Assembly: GCA_948467735.1 (NCBI GenBank)
Contig: CAOKFN010000013.1
Coordinates: 29,416 to 93,415, forward strand
Reading direction: 5' to 3'
DNA: 64,000 bases
Source: an uncultured bacterium
Lineage (GTDB): Bacteria > Bacillota > Clostridia > Lachnospirales > Lachnospiraceae
Program-made: the position numbers and the translations under genes
In this document: piece by piece, positions 32,374 to 40,303 of the stretch
How positions within the stretch are numbered: the first letter of the stretch is position 1
How the letters are laid out: each line of letters opens with the position of its first letter
Notes under the pieces: generated by a model
What the model was told of the DNA's origin: nothing
What the model saw: only the letters and a program-made list of their open reading frames with translations
Databases searched by the model: none

Positions 32374-33066
32374 TTACTGCTTATCAATCTTATACCCCAC
32401 GCCCCAGACGACCTTCAGGTATCTGGGTTCTTTGGGATTAATTTCAATCTTCTCGCGAATATGGCGGATATGTACCGCAACCGTATTATCCGCCCCTATG
32501 GCGTCTTCGTTCCAGATGCTTTCATAAATCTGGTCAATGGAAAATACCCTTCCCTGATTTTTCATCAACAAGAGCAATATGTTATATTCAATGGGCGTCA
32601 TCTTTACAGGCTCGTCGTCCACAGTCACCTGCTTGGTATCATCATTAATCACAAGCCCCCCCGCCTGATAAATCGCCTTATTCTCTACATTCAGACTTCC
32701 CAGAGAGGTATAGCGGCGCAGATTGGATTTTACTCTTGCGGCCAGCTCCAAGGGATTAAAGGGCTTGGTAATATAATCGTCTGCGCCGATATTCAGCCCC
32801 AGAATCTTATCCGTATCCTCCGATTTGGCAGACAGCATAATAATGGGAATGCTGCTGTACTCACGAATTTTAAGGGTGGCGCGGATACCGTCCAGCTTGG
32901 GCATCATCACATCCATAATCAACAGATGAATATCTTCCTTCTTCAAGACTTCAATGGCCTGCGCCCCGTCATACGCCTTAAAAATCTGATATCCATCCTG
33001 ACTTAAATAAATTTCGATTGCATCCACAATTTCCTTATCGTCATCACATACAAGAATATTTGCCAT
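32374..33066 (-). CDS. OmpR-family response regulator (VanR-like)
   Basis: A 230-residue two-domain regulator. The receiver domain has the acidic pocket CDDDKEI, the phosphoacceptor Asp in LLIMDVMMPKLDG (near residue 52), the switch Thr/Ser in PIIMLSAKSE, and Lys in DDYITKPFNP. The C-terminal winged helix (KMTPIEYNILLLLMKNQGRVFSIDQIYESIWNE ... VAVHIRHIREKIE) is typical OmpR/PhoB. AAAGGGTG precedes the ATG. It pairs with the downstream histidine kinase. Targets are unknown. Confidence 0.95.
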   Translation of the reverse strand: MANILVCDDDKEIVDAIEIYLSQDGYQIFKAYDGAQAIEVLKKEDIHLLIMDVMMPKLDGIRATLKIREYSSIPIIMLSAKSEDTDKILGLNIGADDYITKPFNPLELAARVKSNLRRYTSLGSLNVENKAIYQAGGLVINDDTKQVTVDDEPVKMTPIEYNILLLLMKNQGRVFSIDQIYESIWNEDAIGADNTVAVHIRHIREKIEINPKEPRYLKVVWGVGYKIDKQ

Positions 33067-33087
33067 TTTATCACCCTTTCTATTAAA

Positions 33088-33143
33088 GTCCCGGCCCTCC
33101 GCTTCGGCTCCAAGTCTGTCTTCATGTCCCGGCCCTCCGCTTC
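33088..33143. repeat. 18-bp direct repeat between pgeF and the response regulator gene
   Basis: GTCCCGGCCCTCCGCTTC occurs at 33088-33105 and 33126-33143, a 38-bp period. It lies in the gap between the pgeF stop and the regulator start. It may be a slippage product or a binding site. Confidence 0.6.
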
Positions 33144-33151
33144 CTCTCCCC

Positions 33152-34045
33152 TCACGCCAGCGTCAAAAATGCCCCAAAGTTCCCTCTGCGGCCGCCGCTT
33201 GCCCTGTGGGAAAAAAGATAATCGCTGTTATGGCAGGTGCAGATATCCGTCACCGCGATATTCTGCGGCGGAATTCCCGCCTGCCGTAGAATAATTTCAT
33301 TGGCGAGCCATAAATCCAGCTGATACTTCCCCGGCTGTTTCCCCGGCACAGCCGTACCGCTTCCCAGCATATCAATAAACGGTACCGCCACCTCCTCGCT
33401 GACCTCATAACAGTCCCGGCAGATGGACGGCCCCACAGCGGCGTAAAGATTCTCCGGCCTGCAGCCATAGGTCCGCTCCATTTCCTTAACCATGCGCTCG
33501 CCCATCCTTCCTATCGTTCCGCGCCAGCCGGAATGCGCCAGTCCAATGACCTTTAACACCGGATCCACAAAGAACAAAGGCACGCAGTCCGCATAATAGG
33601 TAACAAGCACAATGCCCGGCTCCTCCGTCATCAGCCCGTCCACATTTTCATAATCTCTGGCACATACAATGCCTTTTCCCTTGTCTTTGGCGGTAATCCG
33701 CCGAATATTTGTCGTATGGGTCTGATGAGAAGCCGCCATATCGCTGACTTGACAGCCAAGCACCCCTGCAATCCGTTCATAATTGGCGCAAACAGCCTCT
33801 TCCTTGTCACCCCGGGTAAAGCTCAGGTTCATAGTAGAAAATTCCCCCTTACTCACTCCTCCCAGACGTGTCGTAATCAGATGCCTGACGACGCCAAGGT
33901 CTTCCAGCAAAGGAAATGTAAGGTACTCCAATTCCGTGCCGCCTTCTTCTGTGAGAAGGTTCTCTTCCATGGAATGCTCTATATAAACTCTGTTCTGCCG
34001 CAGAACCGCCTGTCCGCCCCTGCCTGTCCGATATATTTCAAACAT
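33152..34045 (-). CDS. pgeF: peptidoglycan editing factor (YfiH/laccase-domain family)
   Basis: A 297-residue member of the PgeF/YfiH family, which in E. coli removes misincorporated amino acids from UDP-MurNAc precursors. Earlier labels were polyphenol oxidase. The conserved metal-binding motifs are seen: HQTHTTNI, YYADCVPLFF and GLAHSGWRGTIGRMGE, with SICRDCYEV near the C-terminus. The Cys and His residues of the active site are intact. GAAAGGAAG precedes the ATG at 34045; the frame to 34132 is not supported. It is the last gene of the long minus-strand superoperon starting at ylxM. Confidence 0.92.
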   Translation of the reverse strand: MFEIYRTGRGGQAVLRQNRVYIEHSMEENLLTEEGGTELEYLTFPLLEDLGVVRHLITTRLGGVSKGEFSTMNLSFTRGDKEEAVCANYERIAGVLGCQVSDMAASHQTHTTNIRRITAKDKGKGIVCARDYENVDGLMTEEPGIVLVTYYADCVPLFFVDPVLKVIGLAHSGWRGTIGRMGERMVKEMERTYGCRPENLYAAVGPSICRDCYEVSEEVAVPFIDMLGSGTAVPGKQPGKYQLDLWLANEIILRQAGIPPQNIAVTDICTCHNSDYLFSHRASGGRRGNFGAFLTLA

Positions 34046-34156
34046 ACGCTTCCTTTCTTTCCATATCCGTTCCCGTCTTCCGGCGCAAATCGGCTTCGTA
34101 TCGCCGCTTGAAAAAAGGCGGCTCCATTCCATTCCCGTCTGCGCAGACTGTTCTGC

Positions 34157-34543
34157 CTACCATCTCTGCCGATAGGAATCATGGGGATAAATATGAGGGA
34201 AAGCGTTTTGTATCCACTGTATTTCCCCTCCCTGAATTCCCACCACGTCATATCTCACGCTTACGCTGTCTCCCAGATGATGGATATATCTATAATAATC
34301 TGCCGTTCTACAGATTCTGCGCTGCTTCCGATCATCCACCGCCTCCAGCGCATACCCCTTTTCGGAAGTTCTTCGATATTTTACCTCCACAAACACCAGA
34401 TACCCCAAATGATATCCTATCAAATCTATTTCACCCTGCCTGCAGCTAAAATTCGACGCCGCAATCCGCATTCCCTGCGCCGTCAGATACTCCGCCGCCA
34501 TTTTTTCCCACTCAGTCCCCGTTTCCCGACGATTCAGACTCAC
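34157..34543 (-). CDS. yraN: YraN/UPF0102 family predicted endonuclease-fold protein
   Basis: A 128-residue protein with the PD-(D/E)xK nuclease-like core of the YraN family: GTEWEKMAAEYL near the N-terminus, then GEIDLIGYHLGYLVFVEVKYRR. The Asp and the E-x-K active-site pattern are kept. A biological role in DNA processing is suspected for the family but not established. The start is GTG, overlapping the TGA of the ylqH-like gene as GTGA, so it is translationally coupled. In B. subtilis the equivalent gene also follows the rnhB-ylqG-ylqH block. Confidence 0.9.
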   Translation of the reverse strand: MSLNRRETGTEWEKMAAEYLTAQGMRIAASNFSCRQGEIDLIGYHLGYLVFVEVKYRRTSEKGYALEAVDDRKQRRICRTADYYRYIHHLGDSVSVRYDVVGIQGGEIQWIQNAFPHIYPHDSYRQRW

Positions 34544-34836
34544 CTTTTCTTCATTTTACCTTTCAGTTTATCCATAGAATCCACAAATACCAGTATTTCC
34601 GCCACAACCTCGTATAATTCCGGGGGTATCATATCCCCGATATCCAGCCGCGACAAAGTATCCGCCAGCTTATCGTCCCGATGTATGGGCACGTCGCTCT
34701 CCTGAGCCTTCTCTATAATCTTCTCCGCCAAGACGCCCCGCCCGCTGGCAATCACTCTCGGCGCGTCGTCCGAGGGATTATATTCCAGAGCAACAGCCTG
34801 TTTCACTTTTTGTTTTTGATTCATTTTCTTATCCAT
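34540..34836 (-). CDS. FlhB C-terminal-like protein (YlqH family)
   Basis: A 98-residue homologue of the cytoplasmic C-terminal domain of FlhB, the flagellar/type III export switch protein. The sequence AVALEYNPSDDAPRVIASGRGVLAEKIIEKAQE matches FlhB around its autocleavage site. The NPTH motif is NPSD here, so the Asn-Pro is kept while the Thr-His is lost, and cleavage is uncertain. No membrane domain precedes it. GGGAGG lies 10 bases before the ATG at 34836. It follows a FliK-like gene, exactly as ylqG-ylqH in B. subtilis. Function in this non-flagellar context is unknown. Confidence 0.85.
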   Translation of the reverse strand: MDKKMNQKQKVKQAVALEYNPSDDAPRVIASGRGVLAEKIIEKAQESDVPIHRDDKLADTLSRLDIGDMIPPELYEVVAEILVFVDSMDKLKGKMKKR

Positions 34837-34918
34837 CCGACGAAAACCTCCCTGCCGTAAATGCTTCCTTGCGCCGGAAATTAAAATTCTAATTTCTAAC
34901 CGGACAAAATAACCCTTG

Positions 34919-36820
34919 CTAAGTACGGACATCGAAAGCATAATGGGAAAGCACGGTTCCCTTTTCACGGCCCAGAATCGGCTCCAGACCGCCTTTCACC
35001 GCCTCCTCCGCCTCTCCTCTGACCGTCATGGCAAAGCTGCAGTCATACCCCCGTTTCCGAAGCCGCTGTGTCAGCATATCCATATGTCCCGATATAAAAT
35101 CTATCATATCTTCATCCTGCAGATAAAATCTGGTGCTCACCTTGCTGCTCTGCATTGCCACATATACGTCAACCGGCCCCAGATTGTCCATATCAAGATG
35201 CAGCAGGGCGCTGATTTTTCCATCCCTGCTGGTTATCTTTTTCTTATTGGAATACACATATAATTCCCCATGGGCTTCCCTCTGCTGGAGGCGGATCGGA
35301 AGCTGTATATAGGTGTACATCTGATTAACCTGCTGTAGAAAATCTATATTCTGCGACATGGAAGAAGCCGCTTTAAAGGCAGTGCTGTTCGTCTGCCCCG
35401 CATTTTCCAGAGCCTGCGCCAGACTTTTGAGCTGTCTGTCCATCCTTCGATACAACTCTTCCACCCCGCCCGGTTCCGCCACTTCTCTGGGACTGACCGT
35501 CCAGAGCTTTTTCAATTGTCCCGTCAAAAGCTGCCTGAAATTTTTACCGGAAAACAGCTTCTCCATAAAATGCTCCCCGCCCGTCAAAGACAGCCCTCCG
35601 GCGCCCAAATTCTGTAAAGCAGAAAACAGCCTTCCCGCATCCGCCTGCCCTTGGGCAAACTGCATCACCTGACCGCGCAGCTGCGCCGCTTCCTGTCCCG
35701 TCATCCGCGTACTGTCAAGCAGCTGCAGCAGCTCTTTTGCCACGGCTCCCCGCAAAGAATCCGATATCGCCTCCGCCTCTTCTCCCGCCGGCAATTCCGA
35801 AAACGCCAAATTCTGTTCCGCACTCTGAGACACCGTCTCCGGCATTCCGGCTTGGCCGCTCTGCCCCGACGCCCCTTGTTCCATAGAATATAATTCTTCC
35901 AAGCCCCCGTCCGCAGACATATTCTGCGACAGTATGCCCTGTTCTAATAATTCTCCCTGCAGCATATTTCTTAGAGAAGCCTCCGGATTGAGTACATTCT
36001 GTCCGGAAATCTGTCCCCCGCTTTCCATGTGCTGTGCGGTTCCTTGTGCCGCCGCGGTATCCGTCCCCTCCGCCGCAGCCCCTGTCTGCCCTTCCTGCAG
36101 CTTCATCTGTTTTGCAGGCTCCCCCTCTCCCACCAAAGAAAGCAGCTCCTGATACAGTTTGGCGGCGTCGGCGCCGTTTCCGTTTTCTGCCATGGCGTCC
36201 AACACCTCCGGCAGCGCCCCCAGAATAGTGTTCATGCCATCCGTCAGTTGATGGGTCAGATTTCTGTACGCCGCCATTTGGTTTATATTCGCCTCATTGA
36301 CAGGCATCTGCAGCTTATGAAGGTTAATAATATCGGATATTTCGCTTTGGGGAAAGCTGTTAATTTCCCTTAGCACCTGCTGAAGAGCGCTCCTGTTCAC
36401 GGGCATTCCCGCAGCCATCAGCTGCTGCGTCATGCTCACGGAAGTCTGATTCACGGGCAGACCTGCCATATCCAGCGCTTTCAGCACATTCATATCTGTC
36501 GATACATTGGTAAATAAAGGACTCAATGTCAAAGCGCTTCCGTTATTCTTCACCTCAAAGGTCATGTTTTTCCCTATCTCGAGATTCAAGCTGCGGTCCA
36601 CTCTGGCATTCAATATCATATCCTCAGATACCTTAATCTGCACCTCGCCGCCGTTTCTGGATACGATTTCCCCGCTGATGGTCTGTCCGGGAACAAGGGA
36701 ACGTATCTGCCGGTTGATATTCTCAGTCTGAGCAGGAGTCTGCTGAATATGCCCCTGACTATCCACGGAATGTCTTCCATCTACATGTGTTTCCCCTGAA
36801 AATATCTGCGTCAGTTTCAT
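34919..36820 (-). CDS. FliK-like hook-length control homologue (YlqG family)
   Basis: A 633-residue protein. The N-terminal 100 residues form a small beta domain (SLVPGQTISGEIVSRNGGEVQIKVSEDMILNARV). Middle regions are Gln/Gly/Ala-rich and low in complexity. The C-terminal 140 residues (LQQREAHGELYVYSNKK ... LDMDNLGPVDVYVAMQSSKVSTRFYLQDEDMIDF) have the FliK C-terminal core, which in flagella measures hook length and switches export. It lies between rnhB and the FlhB-like gene, which matches the ylqG position in B. subtilis. AAGGAG precedes the ATG. There are no other flagellar genes in the window, so the pair may serve a different process. Confidence 0.75.
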   Translation of the reverse strand: MKLTQIFSGETHVDGRHSVDSQGHIQQTPAQTENINRQIRSLVPGQTISGEIVSRNGGEVQIKVSEDMILNARVDRSLNLEIGKNMTFEVKNNGSALTLSPLFTNVSTDMNVLKALDMAGLPVNQTSVSMTQQLMAAGMPVNRSALQQVLREINSFPQSEISDIINLHKLQMPVNEANINQMAAYRNLTHQLTDGMNTILGALPEVLDAMAENGNGADAAKLYQELLSLVGEGEPAKQMKLQEGQTGAAAEGTDTAAAQGTAQHMESGGQISGQNVLNPEASLRNMLQGELLEQGILSQNMSADGGLEELYSMEQGASGQSGQAGMPETVSQSAEQNLAFSELPAGEEAEAISDSLRGAVAKELLQLLDSTRMTGQEAAQLRGQVMQFAQGQADAGRLFSALQNLGAGGLSLTGGEHFMEKLFSGKNFRQLLTGQLKKLWTVSPREVAEPGGVEELYRRMDRQLKSLAQALENAGQTNSTAFKAASSMSQNIDFLQQVNQMYTYIQLPIRLQQREAHGELYVYSNKKKITSRDGKISALLHLDMDNLGPVDVYVAMQSSKVSTRFYLQDEDMIDFISGHMDMLTQRLRKRGYDCSFAMTVRGEAEEAVKGGLEPILGREKGTVLSHYAFDVRT

Positions 36821-36832
36821 ATACCGTCTCCT

Positions 36833-37591
36833 TTACACAAAATTTTTGATAAAACTCCGCCTATGAATGGGCGTTGGACCGTACTTTTTCAATGCCGCGA
36901 TATGTCCGGCGCTGCCGTATCCTTTGTTTCCCCCAAAACCATATTCCGGATATACCTTGTCATACTCCGTCATCAGCCTGTCCCTAGTAACCTTTGCCAT
37001 AATGCTGGCGGCGCCGATAGAAATACTTTTCGCATCTCCTTTGATAATGGGTACTTGACGAATGGTAATCTGCGGAATTGTCACCGCATCGTTCAACAGG
37101 ATATCCGGCCGAAGCGAAAGCGCGCCCACCGCCTCACGCATGGCCTCATAAGCCGCCTGAAGAATATTAATCTCGTCAATCCTCTCCGGAGACGCATACC
37201 CCACCGCCCAAGCGGCAGCCTGCTCCTTTATGACTTCATAAAGCTCCTCTCTTTTTTTTTCGGAGAGCTGCTTGGAATCATTTATATATAAAATGCGGCA
37301 GTCTTTCGGAAGAATCACCGCGCCCGCCACCACCGGCCCTGCCAGCGGCCCTCTTCCCGCTTCGTCCACTCCGCAGATATAAGTGTATTCCTTATATTGT
37401 TCTTCATACACGCGCAGCGCCTCAATCCGCTCTTTTTCCTTTTCCAAGGCCTCCAGACGCTTCGCCGCCGTCTCCGCCAGCTTACGGACCCCTGCCCGCT
37501 CGTCCGACGAATAGGTATTTATAAATTCAGGCAGCGCCTCGATAGATGCTGCCTGAAAAATCTTCTTTATCTCCTCCGTACTTTTTCTCAT
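36833..37591 (-). CDS. rnhB: ribonuclease HII
   Basis: RNase HII removes ribonucleotides from DNA and RNA primers in RNA-DNA hybrids. The 252-residue protein has the DEAGRGPLAGPVVAGAV motif (first catalytic Asp-Glu), the YINDSKQLSEKKREELYE motif, and the DAV and GDAKSISIGAASIMAKVTRD motifs with the remaining acidic residues. The N-terminal 70 residues are an extension seen in many Bacillota RnhB proteins. AAGGGG precedes the ATG. Order lepB-rbgA-lepB-rnhB-ylqG is kept on the minus strand. Confidence 0.97.
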   Translation of the reverse strand: MRKSTEEIKKIFQAASIEALPEFINTYSSDERAGVRKLAETAAKRLEALEKEKERIEALRVYEEQYKEYTYICGVDEAGRGPLAGPVVAGAVILPKDCRILYINDSKQLSEKKREELYEVIKEQAAAWAVGYASPERIDEINILQAAYEAMREAVGALSLRPDILLNDAVTIPQITIRQVPIIKGDAKSISIGAASIMAKVTRDRLMTEYDKVYPEYGFGGNKGYGSAGHIAALKKYGPTPIHRRSFIKNFV

Positions 37592-37690
37592 AATGATACC
37601 CCTTGGATTCTCATCCTCTTAAGAATGCTCCTCTTCTACCTTTTAGCTGCGCTTATGTACAGTTCCTATGATTCTTGGCGCTTTCACACC

Positions 37691-38236
37691 CTATTGATGC
37701 TTTAAAACCCCTATCTTGGACAACGGCCAGATGCGCACGAAAGCTCTGCCGATAATATCCTTTCGATTCACATTGCCGACAATCTGAGTACGGCTGTCCG
37801 TGCTGTTATTCCGATTGTCTCCCAGCACAAAATATTCATCCTCTCCTACGACGATGGGGTCTTGGGCAAGTCCCACCCTCTCGGGTTTGATAACCTCCAA
37901 GCCGTAGCTTTCCTCCAAAATTTCTCCGTTGATATAAATATTGCCCTGTTCATCAATCTGAACCGTCTCGCCGGGAAGCCCTATGATTCTTTTGATATAA
38001 TATGTATCCTCCTTATATTTAAAGGAAAATACAATAATATCAAATCTCTCCGGGTCCTTAAAACGGTAAGTGAGCTTATCCACCAAGAGATTATCGCCAT
38101 TGGAAAGCATAGGTTCCATGGAGGAACCGTCCACCTCGGTCCTCTGCCCCACAAAAGTAATCAATCCCCAAGTAAGGGCCAGCACACATAACAGATATAA
38201 GAGAGTGCTTATCATTTCTTTTAATACTTTATTCAT
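37691..38236 (-). CDS. lepB: type I signal peptidase (downstream paralogue)
   Basis: Signal peptidase I cleaves signal peptides from exported proteins. This 181-residue single-span enzyme has the catalytic Ser in GSSMEPML, the Lys in YYIKRIIGLPGE, and the GDNRNNSTDSR box. A membrane anchor precedes it (STLLYLLCVLALTWGLITFV). It is one of two signal peptidase genes here, with rbgA between them. The first ATG at 38242 sits too close to the GGGGGG run; the second at 38236 is better spaced. Its start overlaps the end of rbgA. Paralogues usually differ in substrate preference. Confidence 0.95.
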   Translation of the reverse strand: MNKVLKEMISTLLYLLCVLALTWGLITFVGQRTEVDGSSMEPMLSNGDNLLVDKLTYRFKDPERFDIIVFSFKYKEDTYYIKRIIGLPGETVQIDEQGNIYINGEILEESYGLEVIKPERVGLAQDPIVVGEDEYFVLGDNRNNSTDSRTQIVGNVNRKDIIGRAFVRIWPLSKIGVLKHQ

Positions 38237-39098
38237 CCTCATTCCCCCCGCTTACCGCAGGCACTTTCTCCAAGGTTATCCTGCCCAGACGTCCGCTTCT
38301 GAAATCATCCGTCAAAATGTCCGCCGCTTTTTTTAAGTCCAAAGCTTCTCCCTTTAATAAGCACCCCCTGCTGCGCGCGATATCCTCCAGCATCTTGGCC
38401 GCATTTTCATTCCACTCAATCTGGTAACGCTCCGTCACCGCATCCGGCGCAATATCTTTCAGGCATTTCAGCAGATCGCAGGCAAGCTCTTCCACGACCA
38501 TAATCTCATCGTTGATAGAGCCTATAAAGGCAAGATACATTCCCACCTGCTGATCTTCAAACTTTGGCCACAGAATCCCCGGCGTATCCAAAAGCTCCAG
38601 ATTTTTATTCAACCGAATCCACTGCTTTCCTTTGGTAACTCCGGGTCTGTTTCCGGTCTTGGCGCATGCCCTGCCCGCATACGCGTTGATGAACGTTGAT
38701 TTGCCCACATTGGGAATTCCCACCACCATGGCCCTGACCGGCCGATTTACAATTCCCCTTTTCTTGTCCCTTGCAATCTTTTCCGCGCATACCTTCTGCA
38801 CCAGCTGATTGATTGCGTTGACACCCGTCTTCGCTTGTGAATTGACCTCAAGGGCATGGATTCCCTTCGCCTTAAAATAATTCATCCACTGCTTATTGCA
38901 GGCCGCATCCGCCAGATCGGATTTATTTAAGAGCACGATCCTGTATTTGCCCCTGCTCAGCTCGTCAATCTCAGGATTGCGGCTGGAAAGAGGCGCCCTC
39001 GCATCCACCAGCTCAATCACCAAGTCTATTAATTTTATATTTTCCTGCATCATACGTTTCGCTTTTGTCATATGACCGGGATACCATTGATAATTCAT
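38229..39098 (-). CDS. rbgA: ribosome biogenesis GTPase A
   Basis: RbgA (YlqF) is the circularly permuted GTPase needed for late 50S assembly. The 289-residue protein has the permuted motif order: G4 NKSD first, then G1 GIPNVGKST and G3 DTPG. The N-terminal WYPGHMTKAKR signature and the C-terminal domain (RGCLLKGEALDLKKAADILTDDFRSG) are intact. It starts 2 bases after the upstream lepB stop and overlaps the downstream lepB start, so the three genes are tightly coupled. Family function is well established in B. subtilis. Confidence 0.97.
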   Translation of the reverse strand: MNYQWYPGHMTKAKRMMQENIKLIDLVIELVDARAPLSSRNPEIDELSRGKYRIVLLNKSDLADAACNKQWMNYFKAKGIHALEVNSQAKTGVNAINQLVQKVCAEKIARDKKRGIVNRPVRAMVVGIPNVGKSTFINAYAGRACAKTGNRPGVTKGKQWIRLNKNLELLDTPGILWPKFEDQQVGMYLAFIGSINDEIMVVEELACDLLKCLKDIAPDAVTERYQIEWNENAAKMLEDIARSRGCLLKGEALDLKKAADILTDDFRSGRLGRITLEKVPAVSGGNEDE

Positions 39099-39100
39099 AT

Positions 39101-39679
39101 TTATTTTACAAAGCCCATGCCCAGCTCTTCACAAGGGGCACGGAACCACACCTTTCCCAGAATATCTTCTTCTTTTACCGGACCGATATTTGCGGAGCGG
39201 CTGTCCTCGCTGTTGCTCGGATTATCTCCAATACAGAAAAATTCACCGTTCCCAAGCGTAAATTCATTGGCGGCGATTCCCGATTCCAGCAGTTTTTCCA
39301 TCACCCACGGACTTTCCTCCCCGTTCACATAGAGGATGCCTTCCTGAATAAGCACTCTGTCTCCCGGAATCGCCGCCACACGTTTCACATAATAATGAGC
39401 GTTGACATTTCCGTTGGGCAGGAACACAATCACATCCCCCCTCTTGGGCGTGGAAATCAGATAAAGAAACGTATTGACAAACACCTGCTGTCCGTTATAC
39501 AATGTGGGCTCCATGGACACGCCCACCACACTGGTCATCGTTCCCAGAAAAATATTCAAAACCACCGCAATGAAAACCGCAATCAGTATACCGAAAATCC
39601 AGCTGAACACTTCCCTCACATGCGCGCCGCTTACTTTTTTCTTCCTTTTGTAAAAACTGAGCCCTCTTTTTTTTGACAT
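39101..39679 (-). CDS. lepB: type I signal peptidase (upstream paralogue)
   Basis: A 192-residue signal peptidase I. A basic N-terminal stretch (SKKRGLSFYKRKKK) is followed by one membrane helix (VFSWIFGILIAVFIAVVLNIFLG). The catalytic Ser is in GVSMEPTL and the Lys in YYVKRVAAIPGD, with a GDNPSNSEDSR box. It differs clearly from the paralogue at 37691, so the two probably arose by ancient duplication. A hairpin with a short T-tract (39743-39770) separates it from rplS. The start at 39679 has AAGGTT upstream. Confidence 0.95.
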   Translation of the reverse strand: MSKKRGLSFYKRKKKVSGAHVREVFSWIFGILIAVFIAVVLNIFLGTMTSVVGVSMEPTLYNGQQVFVNTFLYLISTPKRGDVIVFLPNGNVNAHYYVKRVAAIPGDRVLIQEGILYVNGEESPWVMEKLLESGIAANEFTLGNGEFFCIGDNPSNSEDSRSANIGPVKEEDILGKVWFRAPCEELGMGFVK

Positions 39680-39740
39680 ATGGAACCTTCACCCTGACTT
39701 TCATTCACACATTTTATATGATTACTTGTCTGTAAATAGA

Positions 39741-39770
39741 ACAAAAGGACAACTACACAAGTAATTGCCC
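39741..39770 (-). terminator. probable terminator after rplS
   Basis: Minus strand AAAGGGCAA, a 12-base loop, then TTGTCCTTT with TGTTC following: a 9-bp stem with one G-U pair and a short T-rich tail. It lies about 50 bases after the rplS stop. It may only partly stop transcription before the lepB-rbgA block. Confidence 0.5.
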
Positions 39771-39821
39771 TTTCCTAAATGGCCATGCCCACACAAACAG
39801 CGCCGTCATCTGCTTACTTGC

Positions 39822-40166
39822 TTACTTAGCCTCTTTGACCTTAGCCTTCTTGCCGACACGACCCCTTAAATAATTCAACTTCGCACGTCTTACCTTGCCT
39901 CTTCTCACAACTTCCACTTTCTCTACATTCGGAGAATGTACGGGCCATGTTTTTTCCACACCGATGCCGTTGGAGGTTTTCCTGACAGTGAAGGTCTCCC
40001 TGCTGCTTCCGCCCTGCCTCTTCAATACCACGCCTTCAAATACCTGAATCCTCTCGTGGGTGCCTTCCTTAATTTTACCATACACTTTTACGGTATCGCC
40101 AACTCTGAAGTCGTCAACACCTGCCTTCAGCTGTTCCGCTTCAATTTCCCTGATAATATCACTCAT
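39822..40166 (-). CDS. rplS: 50S ribosomal protein L19
   Basis: L19 binds at the 30S-50S interface of the large subunit. The 114-residue sequence is canonical: IIREIEAEQLKAGVDDFRVGDTVKVYGKIKEG, then RIQVFEGVVLKRQGG, and the C-terminus KVRRAKLNYLRGRVGKKAKVKE. AAGGAGG precedes the ATG. It has its own promoter (TTGCAA-17-TAAAAT) and a leader of about 90 bases with hairpins, suggesting autoregulation independent of the upstream trmD genes. Confidence 0.99.
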   Translation of the reverse strand: MSDIIREIEAEQLKAGVDDFRVGDTVKVYGKIKEGTHERIQVFEGVVLKRQGGSSRETFTVRKTSNGIGVEKTWPVHSPNVEKVEVVRRGKVRRAKLNYLRGRVGKKAKVKEAK

Positions 40167-40179
40167 TATGAGCCTCCTT

Positions 40180-40262
40180 CATAAAATGGATGTTCTTAAC
40201 GCAATTCGGATACCCGACGGCATCCTATGCAGCAGAGGACCATCTTGTTTTCATAACGTTAA
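40180..40262 (-). promoter_or_regulatory. candidate rplS (L19) mRNA leader structure
   Basis: The minus-strand transcript predicted from the promoter at 40264-40292 would contain a closing stem TTAACG/CGTTAA (40257-40262 with 40196-40201). Inside it lies a hairpin GGATGCC-GTCG-GGTATCC. Ribosomal protein L19 leaders are known autoregulatory elements in Bacillota. I could not check the family alignment, so the assignment rests on position and pairing only. Confidence 0.45.
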
Positions 40263-40263
40263 A

Positions 40264-40292
40264 ATTTTAGCATATTCTTCCCCTGTTTGCAA
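40264..40292 (-). promoter_or_regulatory. rplS promoter
   Basis: Minus strand TTGCAA (40287-40292), 17-bp spacer, TAAAAT (40264-40269), about 100 bases upstream of rplS and just after the trmD stop codon region. Confidence 0.65.
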
Positions 40293-40303
40293 GTACTTTT
40301 TTC

